The position numbers and the translations under genes are program-made. Shown here one piece after another: positions 1-7,392 of a DNA stretch of 56,324 bases (positions are counted from its first letter, which is position 1; each line of letters opens with the position of its first letter). The stretch is from a virus, in IMG/VR virus record IMGVR_UViG_3300027969_000124, positions 1 to 56,324 of that record. One strand, given 5' to 3'. The notes beneath the pieces were generated by a model. It saw only the letters and a program-made list of their open reading frames with translations. It was not told where the DNA came from and did no database searches.

Positions 1-1001
1 GTATCCAAGGCTTAGATGTTCTATATCGTGCGATGTCTGGTCAGATGGGTACGGTAGATGCCAAGAAGATTCAGAAGGCATTCTTCGTCAGGGGCGCATC
101 CATCATGGCAATGTCTATGGTCTATTGGTTCTTGACCCACGACGATGATGAGTACAAGAAGCAAGAGCAAGAGACTAGGGACAACTATTGGTTGATCCCA
201 AGCATGGGCATTAAGATCCCTATCCCGTTCGAGGTTGGTGTGATCTTTAAGGTTATCCCTGAGCGTATTGCTGAGTACTTCTTTGGCAACGATACGGGCA
301 AGGACTTCGCAGACTCCATGAAGCGCAACTTCCAAAGCACCTTCATGTTTAACCTAATCCCACAGACAGTATTGCCTTTTTACGAGGCTAAGACTAATTA
401 CTCATTCTTCACTGGAAGAAACATCATTGGGGCTGGATTAGAGGGTGTAGCGCCAGAGTATCAGGTCGGGCCAAATACATCTCAGTTAGCGGCATGGCTT
501 GGTAAACAGACAGGGTATTCCCCTATGCTGATAGACCACGTCATTGGCGGGTACACAGGAACGTTTGGCTCCTACGCAGTGGATGTTGTAGATTCAATAG
601 CATTTGCCAACTCAGATGTTCAGAGACCATCTAAACGCTTCGAGCAGTTGCCAGTGTTTAAACGCTTCCTGCTGGATCCGCAGGCCAAGGGTAACGTGAC
701 TGCGTACTACGACCTCAAGAACTCCGTGGACGAGGCGGTGAGAACCTCCAACTTCCTAGAGAAGACTTCCAACTTCGAGGATATGGGCAAGTACAACGAG
801 GAAACTCTTAGGGTACTGGCATCAAAAGATTTCATCAGCGACATGGAGAAGGACATGAAGGAGTACCGTGAGTTTGCAACTTACGTAAGAACCTCCACCA
901 TGAATCCTGATGACAAGCGGGATGTATTGAGGTCTATCACCGACGCTGAGAATGCCATGACGGCTAACGTCAAGTACCTCAGAAAGTTAATGGATCAGTA
1001 G
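1..1001 (+). CDS. C-terminal part of large virion (polyvalent-type) protein, 5' truncated by window edge
   Basis: The frame beginning at base 3 is open to the left edge, so this is only the C-terminal ~333 residues; the first ATG at 33 is internal. The region has a hydrophobic segment (near FFVRGASIMAMSMVYWFL), a moderately hydrophobic middle and a charged helical C-terminus. It resembles the terminal domain of phage large polyvalent proteins (LPD38-like), by recollection and not by search. Such proteins are usually ejected or internal virion proteins. It follows the direction of the late operon. One base is left over in the reading frame of the gene open at the right edge, which makes the two ends frame-compatible. 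It overlaps the convergent HNH-type gene by 15 bases. Confidence 0.7.
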   Translation, partial: IQGLDVLYRAMSGQMGTVDAKKIQKAFFVRGASIMAMSMVYWFLTHDDDEYKKQEQETRDNYWLIPSMGIKIPIPFEVGVIFKVIPERIAEYFFGNDTGKDFADSMKRNFQSTFMFNLIPQTVLPFYEAKTNYSFFTGRNIIGAGLEGVAPEYQVGPNTSQLAAWLGKQTGYSPMLIDHVIGGYTGTFGSYAVDVVDSIAFANSDVQRPSKRFEQLPVFKRFLLDPQAKGNVTAYYDLKNSVDEAVRTSNFLEKTSNFEDMGKYNEETLRVLASKDFISDMEKDMKEYREFATYVRTSTMNPDDKRDVLRSITDAENAMTANVKYLRKLMDQ

Positions 1002-1274
1002 ATGATCCCCCTCAAAGAGCCAGCCTATGGTTCTTCGGTGGGCTTCATCCCATGCGTTTAAACGCTCTTGTTTAGACATCTTGTTGCCTTGGTCTATCTC
1101 GGTGTGGCAGGTGAAGCAGAGGGCGGCAATCCTATAGTCATGCGCTTTAAGCCCTCGGCCTTTGCCATCCTTTAATTGATTGGAATGGGCGGCAACAATC
1201 GTCCCATTCTGTATCCCGCATATCTGACAGGGTGACTCCCGTACTATCTCTAGGAGTTTCTTATTCCTGTACAT
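987..1274 (-). CDS. HNH/YbcO-like (DUF1364-type) nuclease
   Basis: A 95-residue protein when started at the ATG at 1274. The longer frame upstream reads through the neighbouring gene and is not needed. It has a CxxC pair (C16, C19), H30, a second CxxCH (C53, C56, H57) and the GKGxGLKAHD motif typical of YbcO/DUF1364 small phage nucleases. These cysteines and histidines probably bind zinc. The role is probably nicking or cleaving DNA in recombination or packaging. It is the last gene of the leftward early operon, overlaps the upstream gene by 14 bases and converges with the large virion protein gene. Confidence 0.75.
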   Translation of the reverse strand: MYRNKKLLEIVRESPCQICGIQNGTIVAAHSNQLKDGKGRGLKAHDYRIAALCFTCHTEIDQGNKMSKQERLNAWDEAHRRTIGWLFEGDHLLIH

Positions 1275-1500
1275 GGTGACGGATGATGTAAGCCACCTCG
1301 TTGCCGTGGAAAGATATACCGTCTTCGTGTTTAAACTTCTTTTCCACGCAGGTAAGAGCGGCGTTCCATGCTGCCTGCCAAACTTCGTAAGACCAGCCAC
1401 CGTCGTCCTCAAAGGCTTTATCCCCCACAAAGTCACAGAATAACTGTTTACACACAGGTTCTATGAGCGGCAGCGTAACCAAGTCGTTTGGATCTATCAT
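1261..1500 (-). CDS. Hypothetical small early protein
   Basis: A 79-residue acidic protein with an aromatic patch (GGWSYEVWQAAWNAAL) and a C-terminal NEVAYIIRHHVQE. I do not recognise the family. Its ATG overlaps the stop of the upstream gene (ATGA) and its end overlaps the HNH-type gene, so it is translated as part of a coupled operon. Confidence 0.75.
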   Translation of the reverse strand: MIDPNDLVTLPLIEPVCKQLFCDFVGDKAFEDDGGWSYEVWQAAWNAALTCVEKKFKHEDGISFHGNEVAYIIRHHVQE

Positions 1501-1844
1501 TTTCGTAACTCCAAGTTATGTTCAGCAAGAATCTTGATTAGGGTTTTTACTGAATCCTTGCCAATGTTTGGCACCTTAGTTTGCCAGTAAGGCTCCTTTG
1601 AATGGAGCAACTTAGCCATCGTATCCATCTTTTGGGAGAGCATCGCACGTGACAGTCTTGTAGGTAGGCTAAGGTAGTCATTAGGATGCCTAAAGAGCCA
1701 CTCTGTTTTGCTTGGCTTTATTCTGCTTTCCAGCATCTCATCGGCTATCTCATAGGCGGTGTCGGTTAGATTTAATCTTTCATGCTTTGTAATTATTAGT
1801 GCGGTCAAGGCTGACATTGCTAGTTCGTCTCTAAATTCTTTCAT
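1497..1844 (-). CDS. Hypothetical early protein with helix-hairpin-helix-like C-terminus
   Basis: A 115-residue, largely helical protein. The C-terminal VPNIGKDSVKTLIKIL looks like a helix-hairpin-helix of the kind found in RNA polymerase alpha CTD and other nucleic-acid-binding proteins. The N-terminus (DELAMSALTALI) is seen in small phage early proteins. Both ends overlap neighbours by 4 bases. A DNA or RNA polymerase-binding role is possible but inferred only from this motif. Confidence 0.75.
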   Translation of the reverse strand: MKEFRDELAMSALTALIITKHERLNLTDTAYEIADEMLESRIKPSKTEWLFRHPNDYLSLPTRLSRAMLSQKMDTMAKLLHSKEPYWQTKVPNIGKDSVKTLIKILAEHNLELRK

Positions 1845-2059
1845 TTGGGTTTCCTCATCATCTCCATTGGCTTAACTGATACCACTTCGGTGGATATGCC
1901 AAACAGCGTGCCATGTGCGGGGTTTACCTTGCGCTGTCTCTCTACAAAGGAAGCCATCTTTAAGCTACTTTGCTTTTCTTTATTCTGTACATGCCAACTG
2001 ATCTTGCCCGTTACGGGGCATTCAAAGTTGCGCCAGTCAAATGCGTTTACAACCTTCAT
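1841..2059 (-). CDS. Hypothetical small early protein
   Basis: A 72-residue basic protein beginning MKVVNAFDWRNF. I chose the ATG at 2059 because AAGGAGATC lies just upstream and because it makes a 4-base overlap with the preceding gene. A longer frame to 2092 lacks such a site. Family not recognised. Confidence 0.7.
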   Translation of the reverse strand: MKVVNAFDWRNFECPVTGKISWHVQNKEKQSSLKMASFVERQRKVNPAHGTLFGISTEVVSVKPMEMMRKPK

Positions 2060-2289
2060 TCGATCTCCTTTAGTTTGTCTATTGCTTTCCAAAAATCCTT
2101 CGTGTCTGCTTCGCCGCCATCATCTATGCGTTTACACACATCAGTCGCATGCTCAACGATATCCGTGAGTTGGATATAAGCCCTAGAACCATATTCAAAG
2201 CCCATCTCGTATGCGTTAATCATGGCGGTGACAGTGTTCTCGTCGCACCCAACACTGCGTAGGAGGGTGATCATCTCTTCTTTTTTCAT
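2056..2289 (-). CDS. Hypothetical small helical early protein
   Basis: A 77-residue mostly helical acidic protein. It is coupled by ATGA overlap both to the small membrane protein upstream (stop 2286-2288) and to the gene downstream. No domain recognised. Confidence 0.75.
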   Translation of the reverse strand: MKKEEMITLLRSVGCDENTVTAMINAYEMGFEYGSRAYIQLTDIVEHATDVCKRIDDGGEADTKDFWKAIDKLKEIE

Positions 2290-2387
2290 TGGTCGCTACT
2301 TATCATCAGAATTGCTACACCGACAATCACAACGATTGCCCCTCCTATACACATAAGAAAAACTGCCCATGCAATTGTTTCAAGCAT
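2286..2387 (-). CDS. Small single-pass membrane protein (33 aa)
   Basis: A 33-residue frame starting at ATG 2387, with AGGAGG a few bases upstream, and ending in a TGA that overlaps the next ATG (ATGA). It encodes a short acidic N-terminus, one hydrophobic helix of about 23 residues (MCIGGAIVVIVGVAILMI) and the tail SSDQ. Perfect coupling on both sides and the strong ribosome site argue that it is real. Function unknown; phage micro-membrane proteins of this type often target host membrane functions. Confidence 0.75.
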   Translation of the reverse strand: MLETIAWAVFLMCIGGAIVVIVGVAILMISSDQ

Positions 2388-2595
2388 CTTTGCCTCCTAT
2401 TTCTTTAAGTTTCTCCTCAAGTCTACGGATGCGTTGACGGTTGTACTCGACAACGCTAGTCGCATACTCAAGGGATTTCTCTGCGTGCATCTTGCATAGA
2501 TATGCATCACGCATCTCAATGTCAATAAGTTCTTTTAATGTTCTTGGACGTAGCATATCTCTAAGAAAAGCTACCAATGTTTCTCGTTTAGTCAT
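2380..2595 (-). CDS. Hypothetical coiled-coil early protein
   Basis: A 71-residue protein, basic N-terminally, with a long C-terminal helix (ATSVVEYNRQRIRRLEEKLKE) likely to form a coiled coil. It overlaps the stop of the upstream 47-residue gene (ATGA) and the start of the membrane microprotein. No family recognised. Confidence 0.75.
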   Translation of the reverse strand: MTKRETLVAFLRDMLRPRTLKELIDIEMRDAYLCKMHAEKSLEYATSVVEYNRQRIRRLEEKLKEIGGKDA

Positions 2596-2735
2596 GTGTT
2601 GAGTTCCTTTAATTTCTTTTCCACTATTCTGACAACATATTTGTAGTTATCAAGGTCTAGTGCTTTGATGTCCTCATCCGTCAACCCAACCCAAGGCTTC
2701 TTGTACTCTTGGATGTCATCGTCTTCTTCAGTCAT
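2592..2735 (-). CDS. Small early protein with PWVGLTD motif (47 aa)
   Basis: A 47-residue acidic frame from ATG 2735 to the TGA at 2592-2594, with ATGA overlaps at both ends. It contains KPWVGLTDEDI, also present in the gene at 3108-3464 (KPWVGLTDREM). This motif recurs in small proteins of other phages, by recollection. The shared motif plus perfect coupling supports translation. Function unknown. Confidence 0.75.
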   Translation of the reverse strand: MTEEDDDIQEYKKPWVGLTDEDIKALDLDNYKYVVRIVEKKLKELNT

Positions 2736-2953
2736 GCTTGTCCCCTTGCTCTGATTAAATCAGCAAGATGTTTCAAAAGTGATTCATCTTCCAGCGTTAT
2801 GTCATCACGACCTGCGTACTCAAAAATAATATTCCAGCACGCCTCACGCTCGGCTTCTATTGCGGGCTTGATCATATCTATTGCTGTTTCATGCAACTTT
2901 TGTTGTATCTCTAACATCGCTATTAACTTGGCAATCTGTTCTTCGTGTGTCAT
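2732..2953 (-). CDS. Hypothetical small helical early protein
   Basis: A 73-residue acidic helical protein (MTHEEQIAKLIAML start). The central part, with paired aromatic residues and a DDITLEDESLL stretch, suggests a small helical bundle. Coupled by 4-base overlaps to both neighbours. No family recognised. Confidence 0.75.
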   Translation of the reverse strand: MTHEEQIAKLIAMLEIQQKLHETAIDMIKPAIEAEREACWNIIFEYAGRDDITLEDESLLKHLADLIRARGQA

Positions 2954-3111
2954 ATGTTCTTCTCCTTTAATGCTTGTTCAATGAACTCACGCAGTTCATC
3001 TATTTCTTCATGTAACCGCTGTTGAATCATTGAGTTAGTAATCATTCCGCTTTGATGGTCGGGGTGTTCTTCACAGCGTTCGCTAAATCCTTTAATGTCT
3101 TCGTATTTCAT
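2950..3111 (-). CDS. Hypothetical small early protein (53 aa)
   Basis: A 53-residue frame from ATG 3111 to the TGA at 2950-2952. It overlaps the preceding stop (3108-3110) and the following ATG (2953) as ATGA. It is highly charged and helical, with the C-terminus EFIEQALKEKNI resembling the C-terminus of its neighbour (KIEQALKERNT), which hints at local duplication. Function unknown. Confidence 0.7.
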   Translation of the reverse strand: MKYEDIKGFSERCEEHPDHQSGMITNSMIQQRLHEEIDELREFIEQALKEKNI

Positions 3112-3464
3112 GTGTTGCGCTCCTTTAATGCTTGTTCTATCTTGCGCCCCATCTCCATTGGCGTGTCATCCAAACTTATGGCATCCATCATTTCTCTATC
3201 CGTCAGCCCTACCCAAGGTTTCTCCAACTTAGACAGTCGGTCACCCAGCTCGCGTATACATACCCTAGCGATTGCTAGTTCGTCCATCAGCCTACGCACA
3301 TGGTCTTGGTGTGATGCAATCATGCGGTTGTTTGCTGGCACTTCATAAACGGCAGGACGGCTTATCTTTTCCTCGCGTGTGGTCTTACGCATAGCCCTGA
3401 TGTACTCTTGCTTGATGCGAGACTCCATCTCTATGCGGTTGAACTCTTCATCTTCCGGTGTCAT
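3108..3464 (-). CDS. Hypothetical early protein with PWVGLTD motif
   Basis: A 118-residue, highly charged, mostly helical protein. Residues about 45-80 look like a coiled coil, followed by KPWVGLTDREMMDA and a short helical tail. The same motif occurs in the 47-residue protein at 2592-2735. It overlaps the zinc-finger gene upstream by 17 bases and the next gene by 4. Function unknown; early location suggests host takeover or regulation. Confidence 0.75.
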   Translation of the reverse strand: MTPEDEEFNRIEMESRIKQEYIRAMRKTTREEKISRPAVYEVPANNRMIASHQDHVRRLMDELAIARVCIRELGDRLSKLEKPWVGLTDREMMDAISLDDTPMEMGRKIEQALKERNT

Positions 3465-3684
3465 GCAGACTCCTTAGTAAATTTGTGTTTTTTTTCCTAA
3501 TCCAAAAACCTGTTTCGTTTAAACACATTTTTTTTGCCTCCATCTCTTTGGTCGTCATGCAGCGACGCTCCTTGGTTCCCATTTCTCCCGTGCGATGTTT
3601 ATCAAATGCACTGGTGCTGTTGAAATATTTATGGCATGTTGGGCATTGATTTCTATCCCCAGAACGTATAGTCAATCTACCCAT
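3448..3684 (-). CDS. Small phage zinc-finger protein (C2H2-like)
   Basis: A 78-residue protein with one clear zinc-finger-like unit, CPTCHKYFNSTSAFDKHR (residues ~14-31), followed by a conserved RRCMTTKEM...GFWIRK tail. By recollection this layout is shared by small zinc-finger proteins of many phages. Probably a DNA-binding or adaptor protein. Its start follows the stop of the RHH gene by a short overlap. Confidence 0.8.
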   Translation of the reverse strand: MGRLTIRSGDRNQCPTCHKYFNSTSAFDKHRTGEMGTKERRCMTTKEMEAKKMCLNETGFWIRKKNTNLLRSLHDTGR

Positions 3685-3982
3685 TATTCACCTCTAGTAT
3701 CTTGGCGTTTAGAAGATCCATCTCCATCAACTCGGCAAATGAACTGCCCGATGGGAACCTCATCTGTGATGCCTTGTTCTTCTTGATGATGTTAATGCTC
3801 TCCTCTACCCCTGCATTGAACCCTGCGTTGTATGGATCTCCCTCGTCAGACATCCTAGCGTTGAGCGCTTCACGGATAACCTGAGACATGGTGATCTTCT
3901 TTTTCTTAGCGAACTTCTGTAGCCTTGTTATGCTGTCCGGTTCAAGGTACGTCATAAATGGCTTCACTTTAGAAGGGATCAT
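3677..3982 (-). CDS. Ribbon-helix-helix (CopG/Arc-like) DNA-binding protein
   Basis: A 101-residue protein. Residues ~5-40 fit a ribbon-helix-helix fold: a short beta strand (FMTYLEPDSITRLQKFA) then two helices with ITMSQVIREAL. The C-terminal part may mediate oligomerisation. Probably a regulator of early genes. A GTTTAAAC palindrome (3984-3991) ends one base before its start codon. Confidence 0.75.
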   Translation of the reverse strand: MIPSKVKPFMTYLEPDSITRLQKFAKKKKITMSQVIREALNARMSDEGDPYNAGFNAGVEESINIIKKNKASQMRFPSGSSFAELMEMDLLNAKILEVNNG

Positions 3983-4361
3983 TGTTTAAACTCCATTGTT
4001 CATATTCTTTTACTAGGTCGTCAAAGGCCATCTGTGCCATGCTGTTGCCGTGCAACTCCGTTCTGGAGGCAATGCCACAGCGTTTACACAGTGATGCCGC
4101 AGCATCGTCTTCAGAGTTTGCTTCTACAAAATCTTGGAACATGGGCAGTCGGCAAAGCATTCCCGCCTTGGATACCCTGTTGACGTATGGCGTGGGAGAT
4201 TCATCATCTTGGATGCGAACCAACGCACAGCCATATCTAGACCCAACGAAATCCCGCAGTAACTCCTCTGGGATCTCGTCAGGGTGGATAGAGACAGTCA
4301 GGACGTAACCCGTCCTGTCCTGTTTCAAAGCAACTTTACGGGCTTCAAACTGTAGCGCCAT
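3969..4361 (-). CDS. Conserved hypothetical phage protein
   Basis: A 130-residue protein started at ATG 4361 (MALQFEARKVAL), which gives a 17-base overlap with the upstream gene; an upstream ATG at 4394 is less likely. The core VLTVSIHPDEIPEELL and GSRYGCALVRI recurs in replication/recombination gene clusters of other phages, by recollection, without known function. Two CxxC-like cysteines (CKRC) near residue 95 may bind metal. Confidence 0.75.
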   Translation of the reverse strand: MALQFEARKVALKQDRTGYVLTVSIHPDEIPEELLRDFVGSRYGCALVRIQDDESPTPYVNRVSKAGMLCRLPMFQDFVEANSEDDAAASLCKRCGIASRTELHGNSMAQMAFDDLVKEYEQWSLNNDPF

Positions 4362-4743
4362 GATTAGTGCGACGTAAGTTAAGTTGCCACTCAAGGAAGT
4401 CGATCACGGCTCTGTAACCGACAGCCTGATGTTCAAGGCTTTTGATTTTTGCTCTCAGTTGTTCGTTCTCTTTAACAAGAATTTCGTTAGTAATTCCACT
4501 GGTATATCTATCAAGAACATCAAATGCCTTCTTCTTGACCTTCAGAACCTTTGGCTCAACCTTCTTCTCAATGGTTTTCTTTCTGTACGTGCGTGGTGGT
4601 TTGGTTTCCTTCTTTATGGCGCTCCTAACCTGATACACGTTAGCCAACGTGGCATCGCACGCTGCTGCAACTTCTTTGACGGTTGCATTGGGATTAACAT
4701 TTAAACATGCACGAATGCGCTGGGCTTTGGTAGTTGTCTTCAT
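4345..4743 (-). CDS. HTH plus coiled-coil DNA-binding protein
   Basis: A 132-residue basic protein. The N-terminal ~45 residues form a helix-turn-helix-like unit (ATVKEVAAACDATLANVYQV). A lysine-rich linker and a C-terminal coiled coil (LVKENEQLRAKIKSLEHQ) follow, suggesting a dimeric regulator or nucleoid-type protein. It lies between the SSB-like gene and the small early genes. Confidence 0.75.
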   Translation of the reverse strand: MKTTTKAQRIRACLNVNPNATVKEVAAACDATLANVYQVRSAIKKETKPPRTYRKKTIEKKVEPKVLKVKKKAFDVLDRYTSGITNEILVKENEQLRAKIKSLEHQAVGYRAVIDFLEWQLNLRRTNHGATV

Positions 4744-4752
4744 GCTGTCTCC

Positions 4753-5046
4753 TTAAAATGGAATATCTTCGTCAGGCAAGTCGTTACTAGGTGCGCTCTG
4801 TGTCGCATCCTTAGACTTGGGAACGAAACGGTCAACGGTGATAGAGAGATAGGTCTTACCGCTCTTGGCTTGTCGTTTCCAACCGCCTAGTTTAAAGATG
4901 TGCAAGCCATCCTCAACACGCACGTTGGTGGATAGATCCTTTAGGTTGATAGCAATCTCACCAAAATAGTCGGGTGACTTCTCGTGCATCTTGCTTGTGG
5001 TTGCGTGGAGGTTGCCTGAGTCGGCACGGGGTTTAAACTGTTCCAT
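4753..5046 (-). CDS. Putative single-stranded DNA-binding protein
   Basis: A 97-residue protein with a beta-rich core (FGEIAINLKDL, LHIFKLGGWKRQ, KTYLSITVDRF) and an acidic C-terminal tip DEDIPF. That tip is the hallmark of SSB proteins, which use it to dock partners. Its place directly after the annealing protein and exonuclease in the same operon supports a role in recombination or replication. The OB fold is inferred, not seen directly. GTTTAAAC lies in its first codons. Confidence 0.75.
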   Translation of the reverse strand: MEQFKPRADSGNLHATTSKMHEKSPDYFGEIAINLKDLSTNVRVEDGLHIFKLGGWKRQAKSGKTYLSITVDRFVPKSKDATQSAPSNDLPDEDIPF

Positions 5047-5048
5047 GA

Positions 5049-5708
5049 TTAGTCTTTCTTAAAGTTAGCTTTGGCCTCTGTGAAACGTGCAAGCACGGTC
5101 GTATAGAGGGTTTTATCGAATGCCTTCAATGTCTCAAGTTGAGGATGGTTGGCTTTCCAATATGATTTCAGTGCGTCTTCATTCTCACAAATGCCAACGA
5201 ACTGGATCATTGAGTCAGCAAACAATTGCATGTTCGCTGTATCTACTTCAACCTCTGCGATTGCTGTAGGTGTTTCTATCTTGACGATCTTCTTCTCAGG
5301 CTCTTCCGTCCTTACCTCGTCAGGGGGTGTGTCTTCACCCGCATAGATGTACAAGCCTAAACCATGCAGACTCAAAGCCTTTGTCATACAACGCATGATG
5401 GCTGTATTAACTGCAAATGCATCAGGATTTAGTATTGCTTTGTTGCGATAGTCCATCACAGGTAATTGGCAAGTCATTGGTTTGCCAAACAATGTGACTG
5501 TTACAAACACCATTGCTGTGCCATTGATGTCTATATAACAGGATTTTTTCCCGCCCTCATATTCTTCAAACATTTCTATCTTGAATGTGGCTTCAGGATC
5601 AGCCTTTAAAGCCTCTGCCCAAGCCCAAGCCCAAGACAGGTAGGTAAGACCATTCTTCTTTTCCGTGTGGTCATTGACGTTAATCTTCAGTAAATCAAGC
5701 GGGGACAT
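5049..5708 (-). CDS. Sak-type single-strand annealing protein (DUF1071)
   Basis: A 219-residue protein started at ATG 5708, preceded by AAGGAGAG; a longer frame to 5798 runs through the exonuclease gene. The N-terminal motif LTYLSWAWAWAEALK and the following beta-rich core (FKIEMFEEYEG, YIDINGTAMVFVTVT, NTAIMRCMTKALSLHGLG) match the DUF1071 family, a Rad52-superfamily annealase. It anneals complementary single strands left by the exonuclease encoded just upstream. The C-terminal ~80 residues are variable and helical. The gene overlaps the exonuclease by 14 bases. Confidence 0.88.
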   Translation of the reverse strand: MSPLDLLKINVNDHTEKKNGLTYLSWAWAWAEALKADPEATFKIEMFEEYEGGKKSCYIDINGTAMVFVTVTLFGKPMTCQLPVMDYRNKAILNPDAFAVNTAIMRCMTKALSLHGLGLYIYAGEDTPPDEVRTEEPEKKIVKIETPTAIAEVEVDTANMQLFADSMIQFVGICENEDALKSYWKANHPQLETLKAFDKTLYTTVLARFTEAKANFKKD

Positions 5709-6561
5709 TGATCTCTCCTTGATATTGTTCGCACCACTGGGCAACTCCGCAGAAGTTTCCTGTGCAACGCTTGGGTTCTCCAAGTCTCGTTTCGACATAG
5801 CCTTTCTCCTTCACTGATAGTTCATTGGCTTCTTCTATTGATTTAAACACTCGGATCGCAGTCTTGCGTCCTTCGCGCTTTACAGCGTAGGTGGTCTCTG
5901 ATTGCCACCTGTCTTGATCGGAGCAAGGTGGTAAGTCCTCTCCGAAATCGGCAGACACCTTAGCGTTACGGTGCAACTCCAAGCGCTCCCGTACGTAAGC
6001 CTCAGTCTTAACTGAGTCCCACATCGGGATATCTACCATGTGGATGGGGCTAGTGGGATAGCCCTCTTTTGTTTCGTGCCGATTGAAGTCACGCACCAAG
6101 GCGCAGATCTGAAGACCCACCACCTTCTTGCGCTTGACCACCTCAACCAACCATTTATAGACATTCAGCTGTTCTTGCCATTCCTCTTTCTCTTGCATCA
6201 CAGCCCATGCTGAGGTGAACTTGTAGTCAATGATGACCACACCCCCCTCGGTATCGTGCTGTAGGTCTATAGCGCCACTGATAGTGACCCCGTCCACCTC
6301 GTGGAACAGACGCTCCTCCATCGTCCACCCCTCTGTATCGCCCCTCTCCATGACCACGTGCAGTGCAGAGCCAAGCATGCTCCACAACATATCTGATACG
6401 TCTTGCTCTATGTTTTCGTTGTACTGTTCACGTAACCTTTTAATTTTCGGGGGTGACATTAATTCTGTTACGCTATAGGAAGACTTGCCCTTGCTGTAGT
6501 ATTCTCTAGTGGCAAGCGTTACCAGTGGGTCTGGAACGTTATGCTTGTTTGTGATGATCAA
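5695..6561 (-). CDS. PD-(D/E)XK exonuclease (RecB/Cas4-like)
   Basis: A 288-residue nuclease and the first gene of the leftward early operon. Motifs: GSALHVVME (motif I), GAIDLQ (acidic residue of motif II) and IIDYKF (D-x-K core). The C-terminal RCTGNFCGVAQWC has three cysteines that could support an iron-sulphur or zinc site, as in Cas4/AddB-like nucleases. I favour the TTG at 6561 as start because GGAGAG sits 4-5 bases upstream and the protein then starts with ITNKHNVP, as I recall for relatives; the TTG at 6573 has no such site. It probably resects DNA ends for the annealing protein. Confidence 0.85.
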   Translation of the reverse strand: MIITNKHNVPDPLVTLATREYYSKGKSSYSVTELMSPPKIKRLREQYNENIEQDVSDMLWSMLGSALHVVMERGDTEGWTMEERLFHEVDGVTISGAIDLQHDTEGGVVIIDYKFTSAWAVMQEKEEWQEQLNVYKWLVEVVKRKKVVGLQICALVRDFNRHETKEGYPTSPIHMVDIPMWDSVKTEAYVRERLELHRNAKVSADFGEDLPPCSDQDRWQSETTYAVKREGRKTAIRVFKSIEEANELSVKEKGYVETRLGEPKRCTGNFCGVAQWCEQYQGEINVPA

Positions 6562-6580
6562 TTTTCTCTCCAAGGTTTTT

Positions 6581-7009
6581 ATGATGAAACATTATGATAG
6601 TGCTATTGTGGATGAATTGCAAGTGCTTTCATTATTTATTTTAGGTGAGCCTGCAAGTAAAGCAAATTCCCGTAGGGTTGTTAAGTTTGGGAACATGTCC
6701 AGACTGATCAAGTCTCAGAAGGCGCTTAACTACTCTGATACGTTCCGTCTGCAATGCCCACCACTGGCTAAATTAATGACTGGTGATCTAAGGGTAAGTA
6801 TGCGTATCTATTACGCAACAAGACGACCCGACTTGGATGAGAGTTTGATCCTAGACCTGATGCAAGGGTTGGTATATGAGAATGATCGTCAGGTAAAAGA
6901 GCGCCATACATACTGGGGGCTAGACGCAGAGAACCCTAGATCAGAGATCATCATCGAGCAGATGCCTGAAGTGGTAGCCAAAAAAAAGCCCCGAACTAAG
7001 CGGGGCTGA
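6581..7009 (+). CDS. RusA-like Holliday junction resolvase
   Basis: A 142-residue protein from ATG 6581 (or the adjacent 6584), with CAAGG shortly upstream. The signature RRPDLDESLILDLMQGLVYENDRQV matches RusA/DUF-type resolvases, which use conserved aspartates to cut four-way junctions (KxRDLDN...DGL...DD in the family). It is transcribed divergently from the exonuclease/annealing operon and completes a recombination set. Its last codons are part of a GC-rich hairpin whose U-run lies on the opposite strand. Confidence 0.85.
   Translation: MMKHYDSAIVDELQVLSLFILGEPASKANSRRVVKFGNMSRLIKSQKALNYSDTFRLQCPPLAKLMTGDLRVSMRIYYATRRPDLDESLILDLMQGLVYENDRQVKERHTYWGLDAENPRSEIIIEQMPEVVAKKKPRTKRG
6594..6622 (-). 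promoter_or_regulatory. Candidate sigma70 promoter of the early leftward operon
   Basis: On the minus strand TTGCAA (6617-6622) is followed after exactly 17 bases by TATCAT (6594-6599). This would start RNA near 6587, about 26 bases before the exonuclease start. It lies inside the 5' end of the divergent RusA gene. The match is 4/6 and 5/6 to consensus. Confidence 0.4.
6980..7007 (-). terminator. Rho-independent terminator on the minus strand
   Basis: AGCCCCG (6987-6993) pairs with CGGGGCT (7001-7007) around a 7-base loop, and on the minus strand the stem is followed by eight U residues (A-run 6980-6987). It would stop leftward transcription entering from the gene-free region and insulate the early operon promoter. 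On the plus strand it has no U-run. Confidence 0.65.
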
Positions 7010-7392
7010 AGGAGAGAGACAACTGCGCTCCTGCAAGCCCAGTGTCTATAGTTTAAACCATTTTCCCCTGATACCCCAGATACCCCTTAGCCAACAGCAG
7101 GCTCATGGCGTGAGCTTCCCACCCCTTCCCACCCCCTGTTTAAACACATAAATGCTGATCCCGGCGGCCAGCAGCGGCCTAAAACAAGCGTTTAAACATA
7201 GAAAAGCTGATCCCGGAGCTAGGTATCGTAGCAATCGTAGCAAAAGCGGCAATAAGTACTTCCTACCTGTGCCATGTCCTGCATGTCCTAAACATAGCGT
7301 TTAAACGCATATACCGCAAACCCCCGTCTTTGGGTTCCGAAAACATAACCATAAGTCCTCGGTAGTGTTGCTAAATAAAAATTTCTAGGGTG
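7010..7392. other. Gene-free region with repeats (candidate replication or regulatory locus)
   Basis: No coding frame of any length is supported. The region holds four GTTTAAAC palindromes (7051, 7138, 7190, 7299), a two-copy 27-bp repeat, and a short tandem ATCGTAGCA pair near 7227. The density of repeats resembles iteron-type origins or operator arrays. Confidence 0.5.
7138..7216 (+). repeat. Two-copy 27-bp direct repeat (GTTTAAAC + GCTGATCCCGG)
   Basis: Copies at 7138-7164 and 7190-7216 agree at 24 of 27 positions. Each starts with GTTTAAACA and ends with GCTGATCCCGG, with start-to-start spacing of 52 bases (about five helical turns). The regular phasing suggests binding of one protein on the same DNA face. 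Confidence 0.7.

Noticed and set aside
6509-6580. N-terminal extension of the RusA-like protein
   Set aside because: The extra residues lie over the exonuclease start, have no ribosome site and do not fit the family length.
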